Shown piece after piece: positions 1 through 10,026 of a DNA stretch of 64,000 bases; position 1 is the first letter of the stretch; the number at the start of each line of letters is the position of its first letter. Source of the stretch: Pararhizobium arenae (GTDB taxonomy: Bacteria; Pseudomonadota; Alphaproteobacteria; Rhizobiales; Rhizobiaceae). Under the pieces are notes generated by a model. That model did no database searches. It saw only the letters and a list, made by a program, of their open reading frames with translations, and was not told the DNA's origin. Position numbers and translations under genes: made by a program. The DNA lies in the NCBI RefSeq assembly GCF_001931685.1, contig NZ_MOOY01000004.1, positions 248,001 through 312,000 of the forward strand, read 5' to 3'.

Positions 1-79
1 CCTGCGCCATCCAGGCGGCGCGCAGCAGCCAGTTGCATTGGGTGCAATAGAGGATGGTGATGCGGGGCTTTTCGCTCAC
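1..79 (-). CDS. SelT/SelW/SelH (Rdx) family protein, N-terminal part
   Basis: The minus strand reads from a GTG at 79 and runs off the window edge after 26 residues. The visible N terminus carries a CTQC (CxxC) motif at residues 12-15 inside a short beta strand followed by NWLLRAAW. This is the hallmark of the Rdx thioredoxin-like family (SelW/SelT/SelH relatives, Cys replacing Sec). Such proteins are thought to be small cytosolic redox proteins; their substrate is not known. The gene is cut by the window, so length and C terminus cannot be judged. The GTG is the first plausible start after the upstream non-coding stretch. Confidence 0.8.
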   Translation of the reverse strand, partial: MSEKPRITILYCTQCNWLLRAAWMAQ

Positions 80-318
80 TGTGACGTCTTTCCTTTGTAG
101 TTGTTATCCGGAGCGCACCAGCAATGCGCCTCCTACGGTCCGACGGTATCGTGGAAATCCGCGGCGCAGGCAACAAAGATGTAATCTCGGCAATACGGCG
201 GCAGTTTTCTCTCACGATAATGTCAACTTATTTTATCATGTTTTATGCCCCGTGCCGTTGCCCTTGCGCGCATTCGCGGCGACAGAATGCCGCATTGCAA
301 CAACCCCTGGGGACATCA
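80..318. other. Divergent intergenic region between the Rdx gene and doxX-like gene
   Basis: The 239 bases between two divergent starts hold no credible gene. An AT-rich patch around 215-245 is the most promoter-like part. No operator could be assigned. Confidence 0.5.
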
Positions 319-768
319 ATGACCGACATTCCATCCAGCCGCCCGCAACCATTCCTTCCGGGCCTCGCCCGCCTCTACCTGCCGCTCGACACGACCGCTG
401 AAACTGTCTTGCGCGTGGTTGCCGGCGTGCTTCTCGTTATTCATGGCTATGGCAAGATCATGAATCCCTTCGGCGCCGTCGGGATGGTCGAAGGACTGGG
501 CTTCTACCCAGGCGTCTTCTGGTCGCCACTGCTGGCCGCGACCGAGTTCTTCGGCGGCATCATGGTCGCGATCGGCGTGTTCACGCGTCCGGCCTCCTTT
601 GCCGCTATGATCGTTCTGCTGGTCACCGTCTATTTCCACGGCATCGTGCTGGGCGAAGGCGTTGGCGGCGCAGAGAAGTCGATCCTGTGGGCGGCCATTT
701 TCCTGTTCTTCGCAGTCCGCGGCTCGAATTCGCAGTCGGTGGACGCCAAGATCGGCAAACAGTTCTGA
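319..768 (+). CDS. DoxX family inner-membrane protein
   Basis: A 149-residue protein. The open frame extends further upstream, but the upstream residues look non-coding and ATG 319 gives a standard DoxX length. There are about four hydrophobic segments: LRVVAGVLLVIHGYGKI, the FWSPLLAATEFFGG region, AAMIVLLVTVYFHG and ILWAAIFLFFAVRG. The pattern of small Gly-rich helices with a conserved HGxxK motif near the first helix is typical of DoxX/DoxD proteins. The family sits in the inner membrane and is linked to redox or thiol-stress complexes, but the role here is unknown. It converges on infB, with a hairpin between them. Confidence 0.85.
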   Translation: MTDIPSSRPQPFLPGLARLYLPLDTTAETVLRVVAGVLLVIHGYGKIMNPFGAVGMVEGLGFYPGVFWSPLLAATEFFGGIMVAIGVFTRPASFAAMIVLLVTVYFHGIVLGEGVGGAEKSILWAAIFLFFAVRGSNSQSVDAKIGKQF

Positions 769-825
769 GAACCGTTTCTGCTTTGGCGGAGAACGAAACA
801 CATCCAAACCTCTGCTCAACGAAAT

Positions 826-847
826 ATGGCGGCCGAAAGGCCGCCAT
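826..847. terminator. Bidirectional hairpin between doxX-like gene and infB
   Basis: A perfect 9-bp inverted repeat (ATGGCGGCC and its complement) closes a GAAA tetraloop. It lies between the converging stop codons at 768 and 874, with a short T-rich tail on the minus side. It probably ends both transcripts. Confidence 0.7.
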
Positions 848-873
848 TTGCGTGTCTATGAGACCCGAAGCGA

Positions 874-3576
874 TTACAGCGTGCGGGTGATGTGTTCGAC
901 GCGGAAGCACTCGATCGTGTCCCCGGCGCGGATGTCCTCGTAGTTTTCGAAGGCCATGCCGCATTCCTGGCCGACCGGCACTTCCGAGACTTCGTCCTTG
1001 AAGCGCTTGAGCGTCTTGAGCTTGCCTTCGTGGATGACGACGTTGTCGCGAACCAGACGCACGCCTGCCCCACGCTCGACCTTGCCTTCGACCACACGGC
1101 AACCGGCGACCTTACCGGTCTTGGTGATGTTGAAGACCTCCAGAATCTCGGCATTGCCGAGGAAGGTTTCGCGACGTTCCGGCGACAGAAGGCCCGACAT
1201 CGCCGACTTCACGTCATCCACCAGGTCGTAGATGATGTTGTAGTAGCGGATTTCGATGCCGGCACGCTCGGCGGCCGCACGGGCCTGTGCGTTGGCACGA
1301 ACGTTGAAGCCGATGATCGCCGCATCCGAGGATTCCGCAAGAGAGACATCGGATTCGGTGATGCCGCCGGCGCCGGAATGAACGATACGAGCGCGAACCT
1401 CGTCCGTTCCAAGCTTGTCGAGAGCGCCGATGATGGCTTCGATGGAACCCTGAACGTCACCCTTGATGAGCAGCGGGAATTCCTTGAAGCCGGTATTCTG
1501 CAGCTTGCTCATCATCTGCTCGAGCGAGCCGCGCTGACCGGATGCACGGGCAACGGCCTTGTCCCGGGCCAGACGCTGACGATACTCGGAGATTTCGCGA
1601 GCGCGGCTTTCGTTTTCGACGACAGCGAAGCGGTCACCGGCGGCCGGCGTACCCGACAGACCGAGAACCTCGACCGGCATGGACGGACCGGCTTCCTTGA
1701 CGTGTTCACCACGATCGTTGACGAGGGCGCGAACGCGGCCCCACTGATCGCCGGCAACGATGATCTGGCCGGGCTTCAGCGTGCCCTTCTGGACGAGCAC
1801 AGTCGCGACCGAACCACGACCGCGGTCAAGCTGGGCCTCGATGACCGTACCCTCCGCCGTGCGGCTCGGATCGGCCTTCAGGTCGAGAATTTCGGCCTGC
1901 AGCAGCACGGCTTCGAGCAGCTTGTCGAGGTTGACGCGGTTCTTGGCCGACACTTCGACGTCCAGAACTTCACCGCCCATGGTTTCGACGAAGACGTCGT
2001 GCTGGAGCAGCTGGTTGCGGACCTTCTGCGGATCGGCTTCGTGCTTGTCGATCTTGTTGATCGCCACGATGATCGGAACACCGGCAGCCTTGGCATGCGC
2101 GATGGATTCGATCGTCTGCGGCATGACGCTGTCGTCGGCGGCGACCACGAGGATCGCGATATCCGTCGCCTGGGCGCCACGGGCACGCATCGCGGTAAAC
2201 GCGGCGTGGCCGGGGGTGTCGATGAAGGTGATCTTGTGGCCGTTGTGCTCGACCTGGTAGGCGCCGATGTGCTGGGTGATGCCACCCGCTTCGCCGGAAA
2301 CCACGTTGGTCTTGCGGATCGCGTCGAGCAGCGAGGTCTTGCCGTGGTCGACGTGACCCATGATCGTGACGATCGGCGGGCGTGTCTGCATTTCGCCTTC
2401 GTCGTCCTTTACGTCGAAGATGCCTTCTTCAACGTCGGATTCCGATACGCGCTTGACCGTGTGGCCGAATTCGCCGGCGATCAGTTCAGCCAGATCGGCG
2501 TCGATGACGTCGCCCGGCTTCATCATCTGGCCTTCCTTCATCAGGTACTTGATAACGTCCACGGCGCGTTCGGACATGCGCTGCGACAGTTCCTGAATGG
2601 TGATGGTTTCCGGCAGAATGACTTCGCGAGCAACCTTTTCGCGGGTTTCCTGCATCTGGCTGCGGCGGAACTTCTCCTGGCGGCGACGCATCGCAGCCAT
2701 GGAGCGACCGCGCGACCCGCTCTCGTCGTCGAGAGCAGCGGTCAGCGTCAGCTTGCCCTTGCGGCGCTCGTCTTCGGTCTTCGGACGGGCAGGAACCTTT
2801 GCCGGCTCAGGACGGGTGACCTTGCCGCGTGCGGGCGCTGCAGCACCACCCCGGTTCGGGCGGGCATCGTCCTCGTCATTGGCACGGCCACGGCCGGCAG
2901 GACCGGCACCGGGCGGTGCGGCGGAACCCGGACGGGTCGCCTGGGGTCGCGATGCAGGCGCATCGCTGCGGCGCGCGACAACCGGGGCGGCGGCGGCCGC
3001 CTGTTCGGCAGCCTTCGCTTCTTCGGCGGCTTTGGCTTCGGCAGCAGCCTTGGCTTCAGCGGCAGCCTTTTCGGCTTCCCGCTCGGCGGCCGGACGGGCA
3101 GCTTCGATGGCGGCCAGGCGCGCTGCCTCTTCCTGCTCGGCCTTCAGGCGGGCGGCCTCTTCGGCGGCGCGGCGCGCTTCCTCGGCGGCACGGACCTTGG
3201 CTTCCTCGGCATCGCGAATCTGGGCTTCGGCCAGCGCGCGGCGACGGGCGTCGATCTCGCCGGCGGAAAGCTGGTTGAGGACGACGCCGGTGCGCGGGCG
3301 GTTGTTGTCGGGACGCTGCTGCTGCTGCGGAGCCGGTGTCGGGCGCTGCTGCTGAACCGGAGCCGGACGGGGCTCGGGTGCACGCACCACAGGGGTAATC
3401 GGCGTAACCGGCTTGTCGTCTTCCGGGCGATGCGGGCGACGTTTGCGGGTTTCTACGACGACAGCCTTGGTCCGGCCGCGCCCCATGTCCTGGCGGACCG
3501 TTCCCTGATTGACCCCCGAGGGCCGCAGGGTCAGCGTCTTCTTGCCGAATGTCTTGTCGTCGTTGTTATCGGTCAT
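874..3576 (-). CDS. infB: Translation initiation factor IF-2
   Basis: This 900-residue GTPase places initiator fMet-tRNA on the 30S subunit and drives subunit joining. The first 60 residues are basic. Residues of roughly 70-300 are a low-complexity linker rich in Pro, Arg, Ala and Glu, with a long AEEA-type charged helix, as usual for alphaproteobacterial IF-2. The G domain has G1 GHVDHGKT at about 407-414, followed by [18 protein letters not shown] and NKID. IF-2 domains II-IV follow to the C terminus. It is the last gene of the rimP-nusA-ylxR-infB operon, 101 bases after the ylxR-type gene. rbfA, which often follows infB, is absent; a convergent doxX-like gene lies there instead. Confidence 0.98.
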   Translation of the reverse strand: MTDNNDDKTFGKKTLTLRPSGVNQGTVRQDMGRGRTKAVVVETRKRRPHRPEDDKPVTPITPVVRAPEPRPAPVQQQRPTPAPQQQQRPDNNRPRTGVVLNQLSAGEIDARRRALAEAQIRDAEEAKVRAAEEARRAAEEAARLKAEQEEAARLAAIEAARPAAEREAEKAAAEAKAAAEAKAAEEAKAAEQAAAAAPVVARRSDAPASRPQATRPGSAAPPGAGPAGRGRANDEDDARPNRGGAAAPARGKVTRPEPAKVPARPKTEDERRKGKLTLTAALDDESGSRGRSMAAMRRRQEKFRRSQMQETREKVAREVILPETITIQELSQRMSERAVDVIKYLMKEGQMMKPGDVIDADLAELIAGEFGHTVKRVSESDVEEGIFDVKDDEGEMQTRPPIVTIMGHVDHGKTSLLDAIRKTNVVSGEAGGITQHIGAYQVEHNGHKITFIDTPGHAAFTAMRARGAQATDIAILVVAADDSVMPQTIESIAHAKAAGVPIIVAINKIDKHEADPQKVRNQLLQHDVFVETMGGEVLDVEVSAKNRVNLDKLLEAVLLQAEILDLKADPSRTAEGTVIEAQLDRGRGSVATVLVQKGTLKPGQIIVAGDQWGRVRALVNDRGEHVKEAGPSMPVEVLGLSGTPAAGDRFAVVENESRAREISEYRQRLARDKAVARASGQRGSLEQMMSKLQNTGFKEFPLLIKGDVQGSIEAIIGALDKLGTDEVRARIVHSGAGGITESDVSLAESSDAAIIGFNVRANAQARAAAERAGIEIRYYNIIYDLVDDVKSAMSGLLSPERRETFLGNAEILEVFNITKTGKVAGCRVVEGKVERGAGVRLVRDNVVIHEGKLKTLKRFKDEVSEVPVGQECGMAFENYEDIRAGDTIECFRVEHITRTL

Positions 3577-3677
3577 TCCGTTCCGTTCCTAAGATCAGGG
3601 CCGGAGGCGTATCACCAGACCCTGTCGTTCTCTCGAATTACGTTCGCGATGGCTCCGGGCTCGGCCGGTGACCCGCG

Positions 3678-4364
3678 TCATGTTCTCATCTGGCGCGCGT
3701 CGCCAGGGGCTCGGTCCGGGACGGTTCCCCGGTAACGTTCGAGCATGTTTGCGCGCTTCACTACACCCTCACCCGCCTGCCCTGCAAGCGCGCAGGCATG
3801 GATAAAAGCATTACTTGCCAAAAGCCCCTCCATTTCCGCCTCCGTATGGAAGCGAAACGAGGGTATTTCCTGTCCGTCTTCGGCGACAAAGCTCATCGCC
3901 TTGCGCGCCTGGTCTATTTTTCGCACCCCGTCGGCGGCCGCATCGACCGCGTGAAAGGTTGCGATGGCCGCCTGGCCGCGCACGGCCTGTTCAACCTTCG
4001 CAGCCCCGGTGACGAACTGGGCCGCCTTGCGCGCCATGTTCATCATACCGGCGAGCTGAACCGACAACAGCCGATCGACCTCGTCGGCAAGCTCCGGTCC
4101 TGCCGTCACATCCGTTTTAAGGGCCCGCGCGAAAAGCTTGCGCGCGATCGCCTTTTCCAGAACCGGACGTTCGGCTTTCACCCAGCAGCCGCGACCGGGC
4201 AGCTGACGCTTCAGGTCGGGTACCACGCGCCCATCCGGGGCAGCGACGAACCGGATCAGATCGTCCGGGTCGCCAGTCTCGCGGGTGACGATGCACATGC
4301 GGCCGTTGATCGGGCCCTCATCAGCATCCCCCTCGGGGGTTTTGTTCTCTGCCTGCATCGCCAA
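3678..4364 (-). CDS. YlxR (DUF448) RNA-binding protein with L7Ae-like C-terminal domain
   Basis: A 228-residue protein between nusA and infB. Residues of about 20-95 form the YlxR/DUF448 domain (CIVTRE, DLIRFVAAPDG, LPGRGCWV), known as an RNA-binding fold with a GRGxW signature. Residues of about 100-195 resemble a ribosomal L7Ae-type domain (LLSVQLAGMMNMARKAAQFVTGAAKVEQAV). The two-domain form is common in Rhizobiales, while many bacteria have only the short YlxR. A role in transcription or translation coupling is inferred from operon position. It starts only 15 bases after nusA, so the two are surely co-transcribed. Confidence 0.92.
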   Translation of the reverse strand: MAMQAENKTPEGDADEGPINGRMCIVTRETGDPDDLIRFVAAPDGRVVPDLKRQLPGRGCWVKAERPVLEKAIARKLFARALKTDVTAGPELADEVDRLLSVQLAGMMNMARKAAQFVTGAAKVEQAVRGQAAIATFHAVDAAADGVRKIDQARKAMSFVAEDGQEIPSFRFHTEAEMEGLLASNAFIHACALAGQAGEGVVKRANMLERYRGTVPDRAPGDARQMRT

Positions 4365-4379
4365 TCAGAAAGACGCCGG

Positions 4380-5987
4380 TTAGGCGTCTTCCTCGGCGCC
4401 TTCGAGAGCCTCAAGAGCCGCTTCTTCGCGGGCCAGGTCGTCTTCGGTGATCCAGCCGGCCGCAAGACGTGCCTGCAGGATCATGCGCTCGGCTTCCGTG
4501 CGGGACACTTCGAGCTTCGAGAACAGGCCGTCGAAACGCTTGGTTTCGCCGTTCTTGCGCTCCGACCAGCCGACGAGATCGTCTGCGGCGCAACCGGCAA
4601 AGTCTTCCATCGTCTTGATGCCGTCTTCGCCGAGCGCAACCAGCATCTGGCCGGTCATGCCGTCGATCGTGCGCAGTTCGTCGGCAACGCCGAGCTCCTT
4701 GCGCTTGGCATCCATTTCGGCCTCGAGCTTTTCCAGATACTCGCGGGCTCGGGTCTGGATCTCGGTTGCCGTGTCTTCGTCGAAGCCATCGATCGAGGCG
4801 ATTTCGTCGAGATCGACATAAGCCAGTTCCTCGACGGCGGCGAAGCCTTCCGAAGCCAGAACCTGACCGACCATCTCGTCAACGTCCAGCGCTTCCATGA
4901 ACAGGGTGGTGCGCTCGTTGAATTCCTTCTGACGGCGTTCCGATTCCTCGGCTTCCGTCATGATGTCGATATCCCAGCCGGTCAGCTGCGAGGCGAGGCG
5001 AACGTTCTGGCCGCGGCGACCGATGGCGAGCGACAGCTGCTCGTCCGGAACCACCACTTCGATGCGCTCCGCATCCTCGTCGAGAACGACCTTGGCGACT
5101 TCAGCCGGCTGAAGGGCGTTGACGATGAACGACGCCGGATCCTGGGACCACGGAATGATGTCGATCTTTTCGCCCTGCAGTTCGCCGACGACGGCCTGAA
5201 CGCGCGAGCCGCGCATACCGACGCAAGCGCCGACCGGATCGATCGACGAATCATTGGAGATAACGGCGATCTTGGCGCGCGAGCCCGGATCGCGGGCAAC
5301 CGAGCGGATCTGGATGATGCCGTCGTAGATTTCCGGAACTTCCATGGTGAAGAGCTTCACCATGAACTGCGGATGGGTACGCGACAGGAAAATTTGAGGC
5401 CCGCGCTGCTCGCGACGAACATCATAGACGTATGCGCGGACGCGGTCGCCGTAGCGCATGTTTTCGCGCGGGATCATTTCGTCGCGGCGGATGATGCCTT
5501 CGCCACGGCCGAGATCGACGATGACGTTGCCGTATTCGACGCGCTTGACCGTGCCGTTGACGATCTCGCCGATGCGATCCTTGAACTCGTCGAACTGGCG
5601 GTCACGCTCGGCTTCGCGAACCTTCTGGACGATCACCTGCTTGGCCGACTGGGCAGCGATGCGGCCGAAATCCATCGGCGGGAGCGGATCGGCGATGAAG
5701 TCGCCGAGAACGGCGTCCGGGTTGCGGTCGCGGGCCAGCTCGAGCGGGATCTGCGTCGAATAATCTTCGGCGTGCTCGACCACTTCGAGAAGGCGCTGCA
5801 GGCGGATTTCGCCGGTCTTGGAATTGATGTCGGCGCGGATGTTGCTCTCCGAACCGTAGCGCGAGCGGGCCGCCTTCTGGATCGCATCGGCCATGGCGGC
5901 CAGAACGATTTCGCGGTCGATGACCTTTTCGCGCGCGACGGCATCCGCGATCTGCAGAAGTTCGAGCCGGTTAGCACTCACTGCCAT
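4380..5987 (-). CDS. nusA: Transcription termination/antitermination factor NusA
   Basis: A 535-residue RNA polymerase-associated factor that modulates pausing, termination and antitermination. The N-terminal domain ([19 protein letters not shown]) binds polymerase. An S1 domain follows at about 135-200 ([20 protein letters not shown]), then two KH domains at about 230-350 ([12 protein letters not shown] and [14 protein letters not shown]). The C terminus has two helix-hairpin-helix acidic repeats ([18 protein letters not shown] and [20 protein letters not shown]). ATG 5987 is chosen over an in-frame TTG two codons upstream because GGAGA lies 7 bases before the ATG. The gene is 66 bases downstream of rimP in the same operon. 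Confidence 0.98.
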   Translation of the reverse strand: MAVSANRLELLQIADAVAREKVIDREIVLAAMADAIQKAARSRYGSESNIRADINSKTGEIRLQRLLEVVEHAEDYSTQIPLELARDRNPDAVLGDFIADPLPPMDFGRIAAQSAKQVIVQKVREAERDRQFDEFKDRIGEIVNGTVKRVEYGNVIVDLGRGEGIIRRDEMIPRENMRYGDRVRAYVYDVRREQRGPQIFLSRTHPQFMVKLFTMEVPEIYDGIIQIRSVARDPGSRAKIAVISNDSSIDPVGACVGMRGSRVQAVVGELQGEKIDIIPWSQDPASFIVNALQPAEVAKVVLDEDAERIEVVVPDEQLSLAIGRRGQNVRLASQLTGWDIDIMTEAEESERRQKEFNERTTLFMEALDVDEMVGQVLASEGFAAVEELAYVDLDEIASIDGFDEDTATEIQTRAREYLEKLEAEMDAKRKELGVADELRTIDGMTGQMLVALGEDGIKTMEDFAGCAADDLVGWSERKNGETKRFDGLFSKLEVSRTEAERMILQARLAAGWITEDDLAREEAALEALEGAEEDA

Positions 5988-6053
5988 TTTCAAGTCTCCG
6001 TCTGGTGGGCGGGGCCTCTCATCGAGGTCTTCCGCACTCTTGAACTTATAAAA

Positions 6054-6671
6054 TCAGTTGATCGGCGAATCTTCGTCTTCGAAGTTTTCGTTGGCCGCCT
6101 GCGCCGCCTTGGCCTTTTTGTCGGCCGTCAATGCATCACGGATCAGATCGTCGGTCAGGATCAGGCGCCCTTCGGCAACGGCCGTGAACGGGATCTTGAC
6201 CGAAGGCTCTTCGCCGTAAGCCGGCTGATCGCGCTCGATGGTGAAGCCTTCGGCGTCCGTTTCGGTGATCTTGCCGCGGAAACGCTTGCGGCCTTCAACC
6301 AGAACAGAGGTTTCCAGCTTGAGAAGATGGCCTGTCCAGCGGGTGAAATCCGACTTGCGCACCATCGGGCGGTCGATGCCCGGCGACGAGACTTCCAGAT
6401 GATACTGCTTGTCGATCGGGTCTTCCACATCGAGAACCGGCGAGATCGCCGTCGAAATGGCTTCGCAGTCTTCAACCGTCATGGTGCCGTCGGTGCGCTC
6501 CGCCATGATCTGCAACGTTGCGCCGTTCTGCGAAGAAAGGCGCACGCGCACCAGCTGGTATCCCATGGGCACGAGCACCGGCTCGATGATTTCGGCGACG
6601 CGAAGGTCGATGCCGGTCTCGACGACGAGACGCGGTTCCTGCTCAAATGTGGCCGGCGTGGTGTCGGACAA
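6054..6671 (-). CDS. rimP: Ribosome maturation factor RimP
   Basis: This 205-residue protein assists 30S subunit assembly. The N-terminal alpha/beta domain contains [30 protein letters not shown], here split by its own variation, and the family motif [12 protein letters not shown] sits near residue 95. An SH3-like C-terminal domain follows, then a charged tail longer than in enteric RimP. The start is TTG at 6671, supported by GGAG 7 bases upstream; no better ATG exists. It is first in the rimP-nusA-ylxR-infB operon. A promoter and a terminator-like hairpin lie just upstream, suggesting attenuation. Confidence 0.95.
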   Translation of the reverse strand: MSDTTPATFEQEPRLVVETGIDLRVAEIIEPVLVPMGYQLVRVRLSSQNGATLQIMAERTDGTMTVEDCEAISTAISPVLDVEDPIDKQYHLEVSSPGIDRPMVRKSDFTRWTGHLLKLETSVLVEGRKRFRGKITETDAEGFTIERDQPAYGEEPSVKIPFTAVAEGRLILTDDLIRDALTADKKAKAAQAANENFEDEDSPIN

Positions 6672-6697
6672 AGATGCTCTCCCGTATCACCGGTAAT

Positions 6698-6729
6698 AAA
6701 AAAGAGCGGGTCCTGACGGGCCCACTCTT
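6698..6729 (-). terminator. Terminator-like hairpin (candidate attenuator) in the rimP leader
   Basis: On the minus strand a 12-position stem (arms 6718-6729 and 6702-6713, one G-U pair and one mismatch) closes a 4-base loop and runs straight into six U residues. That is a textbook intrinsic terminator. It lies 27 bases before the rimP start and about 20 bases after the predicted transcription start. No minus-strand gene lies upstream for it to end. Confidence 0.7.
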
Positions 6730-6755
6730 CATCAACCGATCAAGAATTTGAGCGT

Positions 6756-6784
6756 CATATACGCTTCATTATCCGCAATTGCAA
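6756..6784 (-). promoter_or_regulatory. Predicted promoter of the rimP-nusA-infB operon
   Basis: On the minus strand, TTGCAA (6779-6784) and TATATG (6756-6761) are separated by exactly 17 bases and face rimP. Initiation would fall near 6749. An alternative -10 GATAAT lies a little upstream. The prediction is by eye. Confidence 0.5.
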
Positions 6785-6965
6785 GGTATCCCGACAATAC
6801 CCGGGGTTTCGCCCCCACCATAGCCAGAATTGGCGGGGTGGATCGCGCGAATCCTGGTTGCCACCCGTGGCACCTGTTCTATGTTCGCGTCAAAGGCCAA
6901 CCCGCTCTGATATCCGCCCGGGGCAACGGGCATCGGTTGGTCGAGAGACAAGAAGGGGGAGAGCC

Positions 6966-8588
6966 GTGGCGTCATCGCCGCTCGCGCCGTTCCGGCACGA
7001 AACATTCCGCACGATCTGGATTGCCAGCCTCGCGTCGAATTTCGGCGGGCTGGTGCAGGCCGTTGGCGCGGCCTGGCTCATGACCTCGCTGTCTTCCTCG
7101 GTGGATATGGTGGCGCTGGTGCAGGCCTCCACGACATTGCCGATCATGCTGTTTTCACTCGTCTCGGGCGCGCTTGCCGACAATTTCGACCGCCGCCGCA
7201 TCATGATGACCGCACAAAGCTTCATGCTGGTCGTCTCCATCGGCCTGACCATTGTCGCCTGGCTCGGGCTGCTGACGCCCTGGACCCTTCTGCTCTTCAC
7301 CTTTCTGATCGGCTGCGGCACGGCGCTCAACAATCCCTCCTGGCAGGCTTCCGTCGGCGACATGGTACCACGGGACGATCTCCCAGGGGCTGTCGCGCTC
7401 AACAGCATGGGCTTCAACATCACCCGCTCCGTCGGCCCGGCCATCGGCGGCGCCATCGTCGCGGCGGCGGGTGCGGCGGTAGCCTTTGCGGTCAATGCCG
7501 TCAGCTATCTGGCGCTGCTCTTTGCATTAACCCGCTGGCAGCGGGACGTGACCCTGCCGACGCTGCCGCGCGAATCGCTCGGGCGGGCGATTTCGGCCGG
7601 CCTGCGCTACGTCGCGATGTCGCCGAACATCCTCAAGGTGCTGGTCAGAAGCTTCATCTTCGGTCTTTCGGCCAGCGCCATTCTCGCGCTTCTGCCGCTG
7701 GTCGCGCGCGATCTGGTGGCCGGCGGCCCGCTGACCTACGGCATCCTGCTCGGCGCCTTCGGCTTGGGGGCCATCGGTGGCGCACTGCTCAGTGCCCGGC
7801 TGCGCGAGCGCATGTCGAGCGAGATGGTGGTGCGCATCGCCTTCGCCGCCTTTGCCGTATCGAGCATTATCACCGCCGTCAGCACCAATGGCGCATTGAC
7901 CGCCGTGGCCCTGCTTGGCTCCGGTGCCGGCTGGGTGCTGGCGCTGTCACTCTTCAATACCACCGTGCAGCTTTCCACCCCGCGCTGGGTCGTAGGTCGC
8001 GCGCTGTCGCTTTACCAGACGACCACCTTCGGCGGCATGGCGGCAGGCAGCTGGATCTGGGGCATCACCGCCGAAAATTACGGTGCGGAATTTGCGCTGT
8101 TGTGCTCGGCTTTCCTGATGGTCGTCGGTGCGGCGATCGGCTTCTATCTGATGCTGCCGGAGTTCAAGGCGCTTAATCTCGATCCGCTCAACCGCTTCTC
8201 CGAGCCGCTTCTGAAACTCGATCTCAAGCCCCGCAGTGGCCCGATCGTGATCATGATCGATTACGAAATCGACGATGAGGACGTGCCGAAATTCCTGACC
8301 GCCATGGCTGAACGGCGGCGCGTGCGCATCCGTGACGGCGCGGGCCAATGGGGTCTCATGCGCGATCTCGAAAATCCCACCGTCTGGACCGAGACCTATC
8401 ATGTGCCGACCTGGGTGGAATATGTGCGTCACAACCAGCGGCGCACCCAGGCGGATGCCTCGATTGGTGACGAGCTGCTGGCGCTCCATCGTGGCAAGAC
8501 GCCACCGCGCGTGCACCGCATGATCGAGCGCCAGACCATCCTCCCCTACGACTATGAGCGCTACAAGCAGCAGATGGACATGCACTGA
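6966..8588 (+). CDS. MFS transporter of the enterobactin-exporter (MFS_3) type with C-terminal extension
   Basis: A 540-residue protein. Residues 1-400 carry about 12 membrane segments, with the typical MFS loop LADNFDRRRIMMTAQ between helices 2 and 3 and a second loop SARLRERMS. The opening APFRHETFRTIWIASLASNFG matches the long MFS_3 group common in rhizobia. The last 115 residues are soluble, beginning at PIVIMIDYEIDDEDVPKF, and resemble an antibiotic-monooxygenase-like dimeric alpha/beta barrel segment. The start is GTG 6966, preceded by AAGGGGGAGA; the open frame upstream lacks membrane character. The substrate is unknown; export of a small molecule is likely. The gene stands alone, divergent from rimP. 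Confidence 0.88.
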   Translation: MASSPLAPFRHETFRTIWIASLASNFGGLVQAVGAAWLMTSLSSSVDMVALVQASTTLPIMLFSLVSGALADNFDRRRIMMTAQSFMLVVSIGLTIVAWLGLLTPWTLLLFTFLIGCGTALNNPSWQASVGDMVPRDDLPGAVALNSMGFNITRSVGPAIGGAIVAAAGAAVAFAVNAVSYLALLFALTRWQRDVTLPTLPRESLGRAISAGLRYVAMSPNILKVLVRSFIFGLSASAILALLPLVARDLVAGGPLTYGILLGAFGLGAIGGALLSARLRERMSSEMVVRIAFAAFAVSSIITAVSTNGALTAVALLGSGAGWVLALSLFNTTVQLSTPRWVVGRALSLYQTTTFGGMAAGSWIWGITAENYGAEFALLCSAFLMVVGAAIGFYLMLPEFKALNLDPLNRFSEPLLKLDLKPRSGPIVIMIDYEIDDEDVPKFLTAMAERRRVRIRDGAGQWGLMRDLENPTVWTETYHVPTWVEYVRHNQRRTQADASIGDELLALHRGKTPPRVHRMIERQTILPYDYERYKQQMDMH

Positions 8589-8723
8589 GGCCACCTGTCG
8601 TGGCGACAATAAACTCTTGTTGATTCGATGTTGATCGGCCTGCCTGCAACGAAAGGGCGGCCCGGCAGTTTGCTTGCGTAGCAAAGCGTCTGCCGACGCC
8701 CCACTAGAGACAGGAGCCATCCC

Positions 8724-9947
8724 ATGCGCACACCGCCCCTTCTTCTTGCCGGAACCATTCTTTCGCTTGCGCTTGTCGCGGGCCCCGCATTGTCGCAATC
8801 CGCGGGCGAGCCCGTCGAGACCCGCGCGCCGAACGGCGAAGGGCAGACACCCGCCTTCGAAAATCAGACGCGCGCCCCCCAGCCCGCCGCCACTGTGAAG
8901 ATCAAAGCCGAGGTCGTTGCCGATGACCTGCCGCAGCTCTGGGCGATGGAGCTCCTTCCGGATGGGCGCATGCTGGTAACCGCCAAGGAGGGCGAAATCC
9001 ATATCGTGACCGCCGGAAGCGGCGGCACGACAGAGGTCGATGGCGTGCCGGAGGTGGCGTCGGCCGGTCAGGGCGGATTGCTTGATGTTGCTCTCGCGCC
9101 GGATTTCGAGCAGTCGCGGCTCATCTATTTCTCCTTCTCCGAGCCGCGTGACGACGGCAACGGCACATCCGTTGCGTCCGCCAAGCTGGTGGAGGAGAGC
9201 GATGGCGCGGCGCTTGAAGACGTGAAGGTGATTTTCCGCCAGTCGCCGAGCTACAACAACAGCAAGCACTTCGGTTCGCGCCTCGCCTTCGGACCTGACA
9301 ACATGCTCTATGTGACCGTTGGCGAGCGATCCGACCGCAACACCCGTGTCCATGCGCAAGATCTGGACAGCGGCTTCGGCAAGGTCTTCCGCATTGATGC
9401 CAGCGGCAAGGCGCCAGCGGACAATCCCTTTGTCGGGCGAAACGACGCTCAAGCGGAAATCTGGAGTTACGGACACCGCAACCTGCAGTCAGCCGCCATA
9501 GACAGTCAGGGTCGTCTCTGGACGGTGGAGCATGGGCCGAAAGGCGGCGACGAGCTGAACCGTCCGGAGGCCGGCAAGAATTACGGTTGGCCGGTCATCA
9601 GCTACGGCGTCGAATACAGCGGTGGGCCGCTCGGCGACGGCATCACGGCCGCGGACGGCATGGAACAGCCCGTCTATTATTGGGATCCGGTCATCGGTCC
9701 CTCCGGCATGGCCTTCTATGAGGGCGACGCCATCCCCGAATGGAAGGGTGCCGTGTTGATCGGCGGGCTTGTGGCGCAGGGCGTTGTCGTGCTGCATCTG
9801 GAGGGCGACCGGGTGAAATTTGAAGAGCATGTGCCGCTCGAAGCCCGCATTCGCGATGTGAAGGTGGGACCCGACGGTTCGATCTACGCGGTCACTGAAA
9901 GCCGTGGCGGCGGCGGATCGTCGATCCTAAAGTTGACGAAGGCCTAG
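8724..9947 (+). CDS. PQQ-dependent aldose sugar dehydrogenase (Asd/YliI type)
   Basis: A 407-residue exported beta-propeller. A signal peptide (hydrophobic residues 5-22, likely cleavage after ALS near 24) is followed by a short linker and the glucose/sorbosone dehydrogenase fold. Family features visible are LPQLWAMELLPDGRMLVTAKEG, GGLLDVALAPDF, the NNSKHFGSRLAFGPD segment with the catalytic-type His, YGHRNLQSAA, and EHGPKGGDELN. The enzyme would oxidise sugars in the periplasm with PQQ. No PQQ synthesis genes are in this window. It probably has its own promoter, since 135 bases separate it from the MFS gene. Confidence 0.9.
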   Translation: MRTPPLLLAGTILSLALVAGPALSQSAGEPVETRAPNGEGQTPAFENQTRAPQPAATVKIKAEVVADDLPQLWAMELLPDGRMLVTAKEGEIHIVTAGSGGTTEVDGVPEVASAGQGGLLDVALAPDFEQSRLIYFSFSEPRDDGNGTSVASAKLVEESDGAALEDVKVIFRQSPSYNNSKHFGSRLAFGPDNMLYVTVGERSDRNTRVHAQDLDSGFGKVFRIDASGKAPADNPFVGRNDAQAEIWSYGHRNLQSAAIDSQGRLWTVEHGPKGGDELNRPEAGKNYGWPVISYGVEYSGGPLGDGITAADGMEQPVYYWDPVIGPSGMAFYEGDAIPEWKGAVLIGGLVAQGVVVLHLEGDRVKFEEHVPLEARIRDVKVGPDGSIYAVTESRGGGGSSILKLTKA

Positions 9948-9969
9948 AATTTATCGGGATAAAGCGGGC

Positions 9970-10025
9970 ATCCTTTGACCAAGACAAAGGATTGAACGCG
10001 GCGGCAAAAAATTACGGCCGCCGCG
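9970..10025. terminator. Double hairpin between convergent genes
   Basis: Two perfect inverted repeats sit in the 79-base gap between converging stops. The first has 8-bp arms ATCCTTTG/CAAAGGAT (9970-9992). The second has 9-bp GC arms CGCGGCGGC/GCCGCCGCG (9997-10025) with an A/T-rich loop. They probably block read-through in both directions. Confidence 0.65.
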
Positions 10026-10026
10026 A

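Noticed and set aside
892-3735. Long plus-strand open frame opposite infB
   Set aside because: It mirrors the GC-rich, Ala/Arg/Glu coding of infB and has no family features; the minus frame is a full IF-2.
3798-6716. Very long plus-strand open frame across nusA and rimP
   Set aside because: It spans three real minus-strand genes and has the His/Asp/Gln-rich look of an antisense frame.
8591-8605. Small GCCAC/GTGGC hairpin after the MFS gene as a terminator
   Set aside because: Only 5 bp and no T run; too weak to call.
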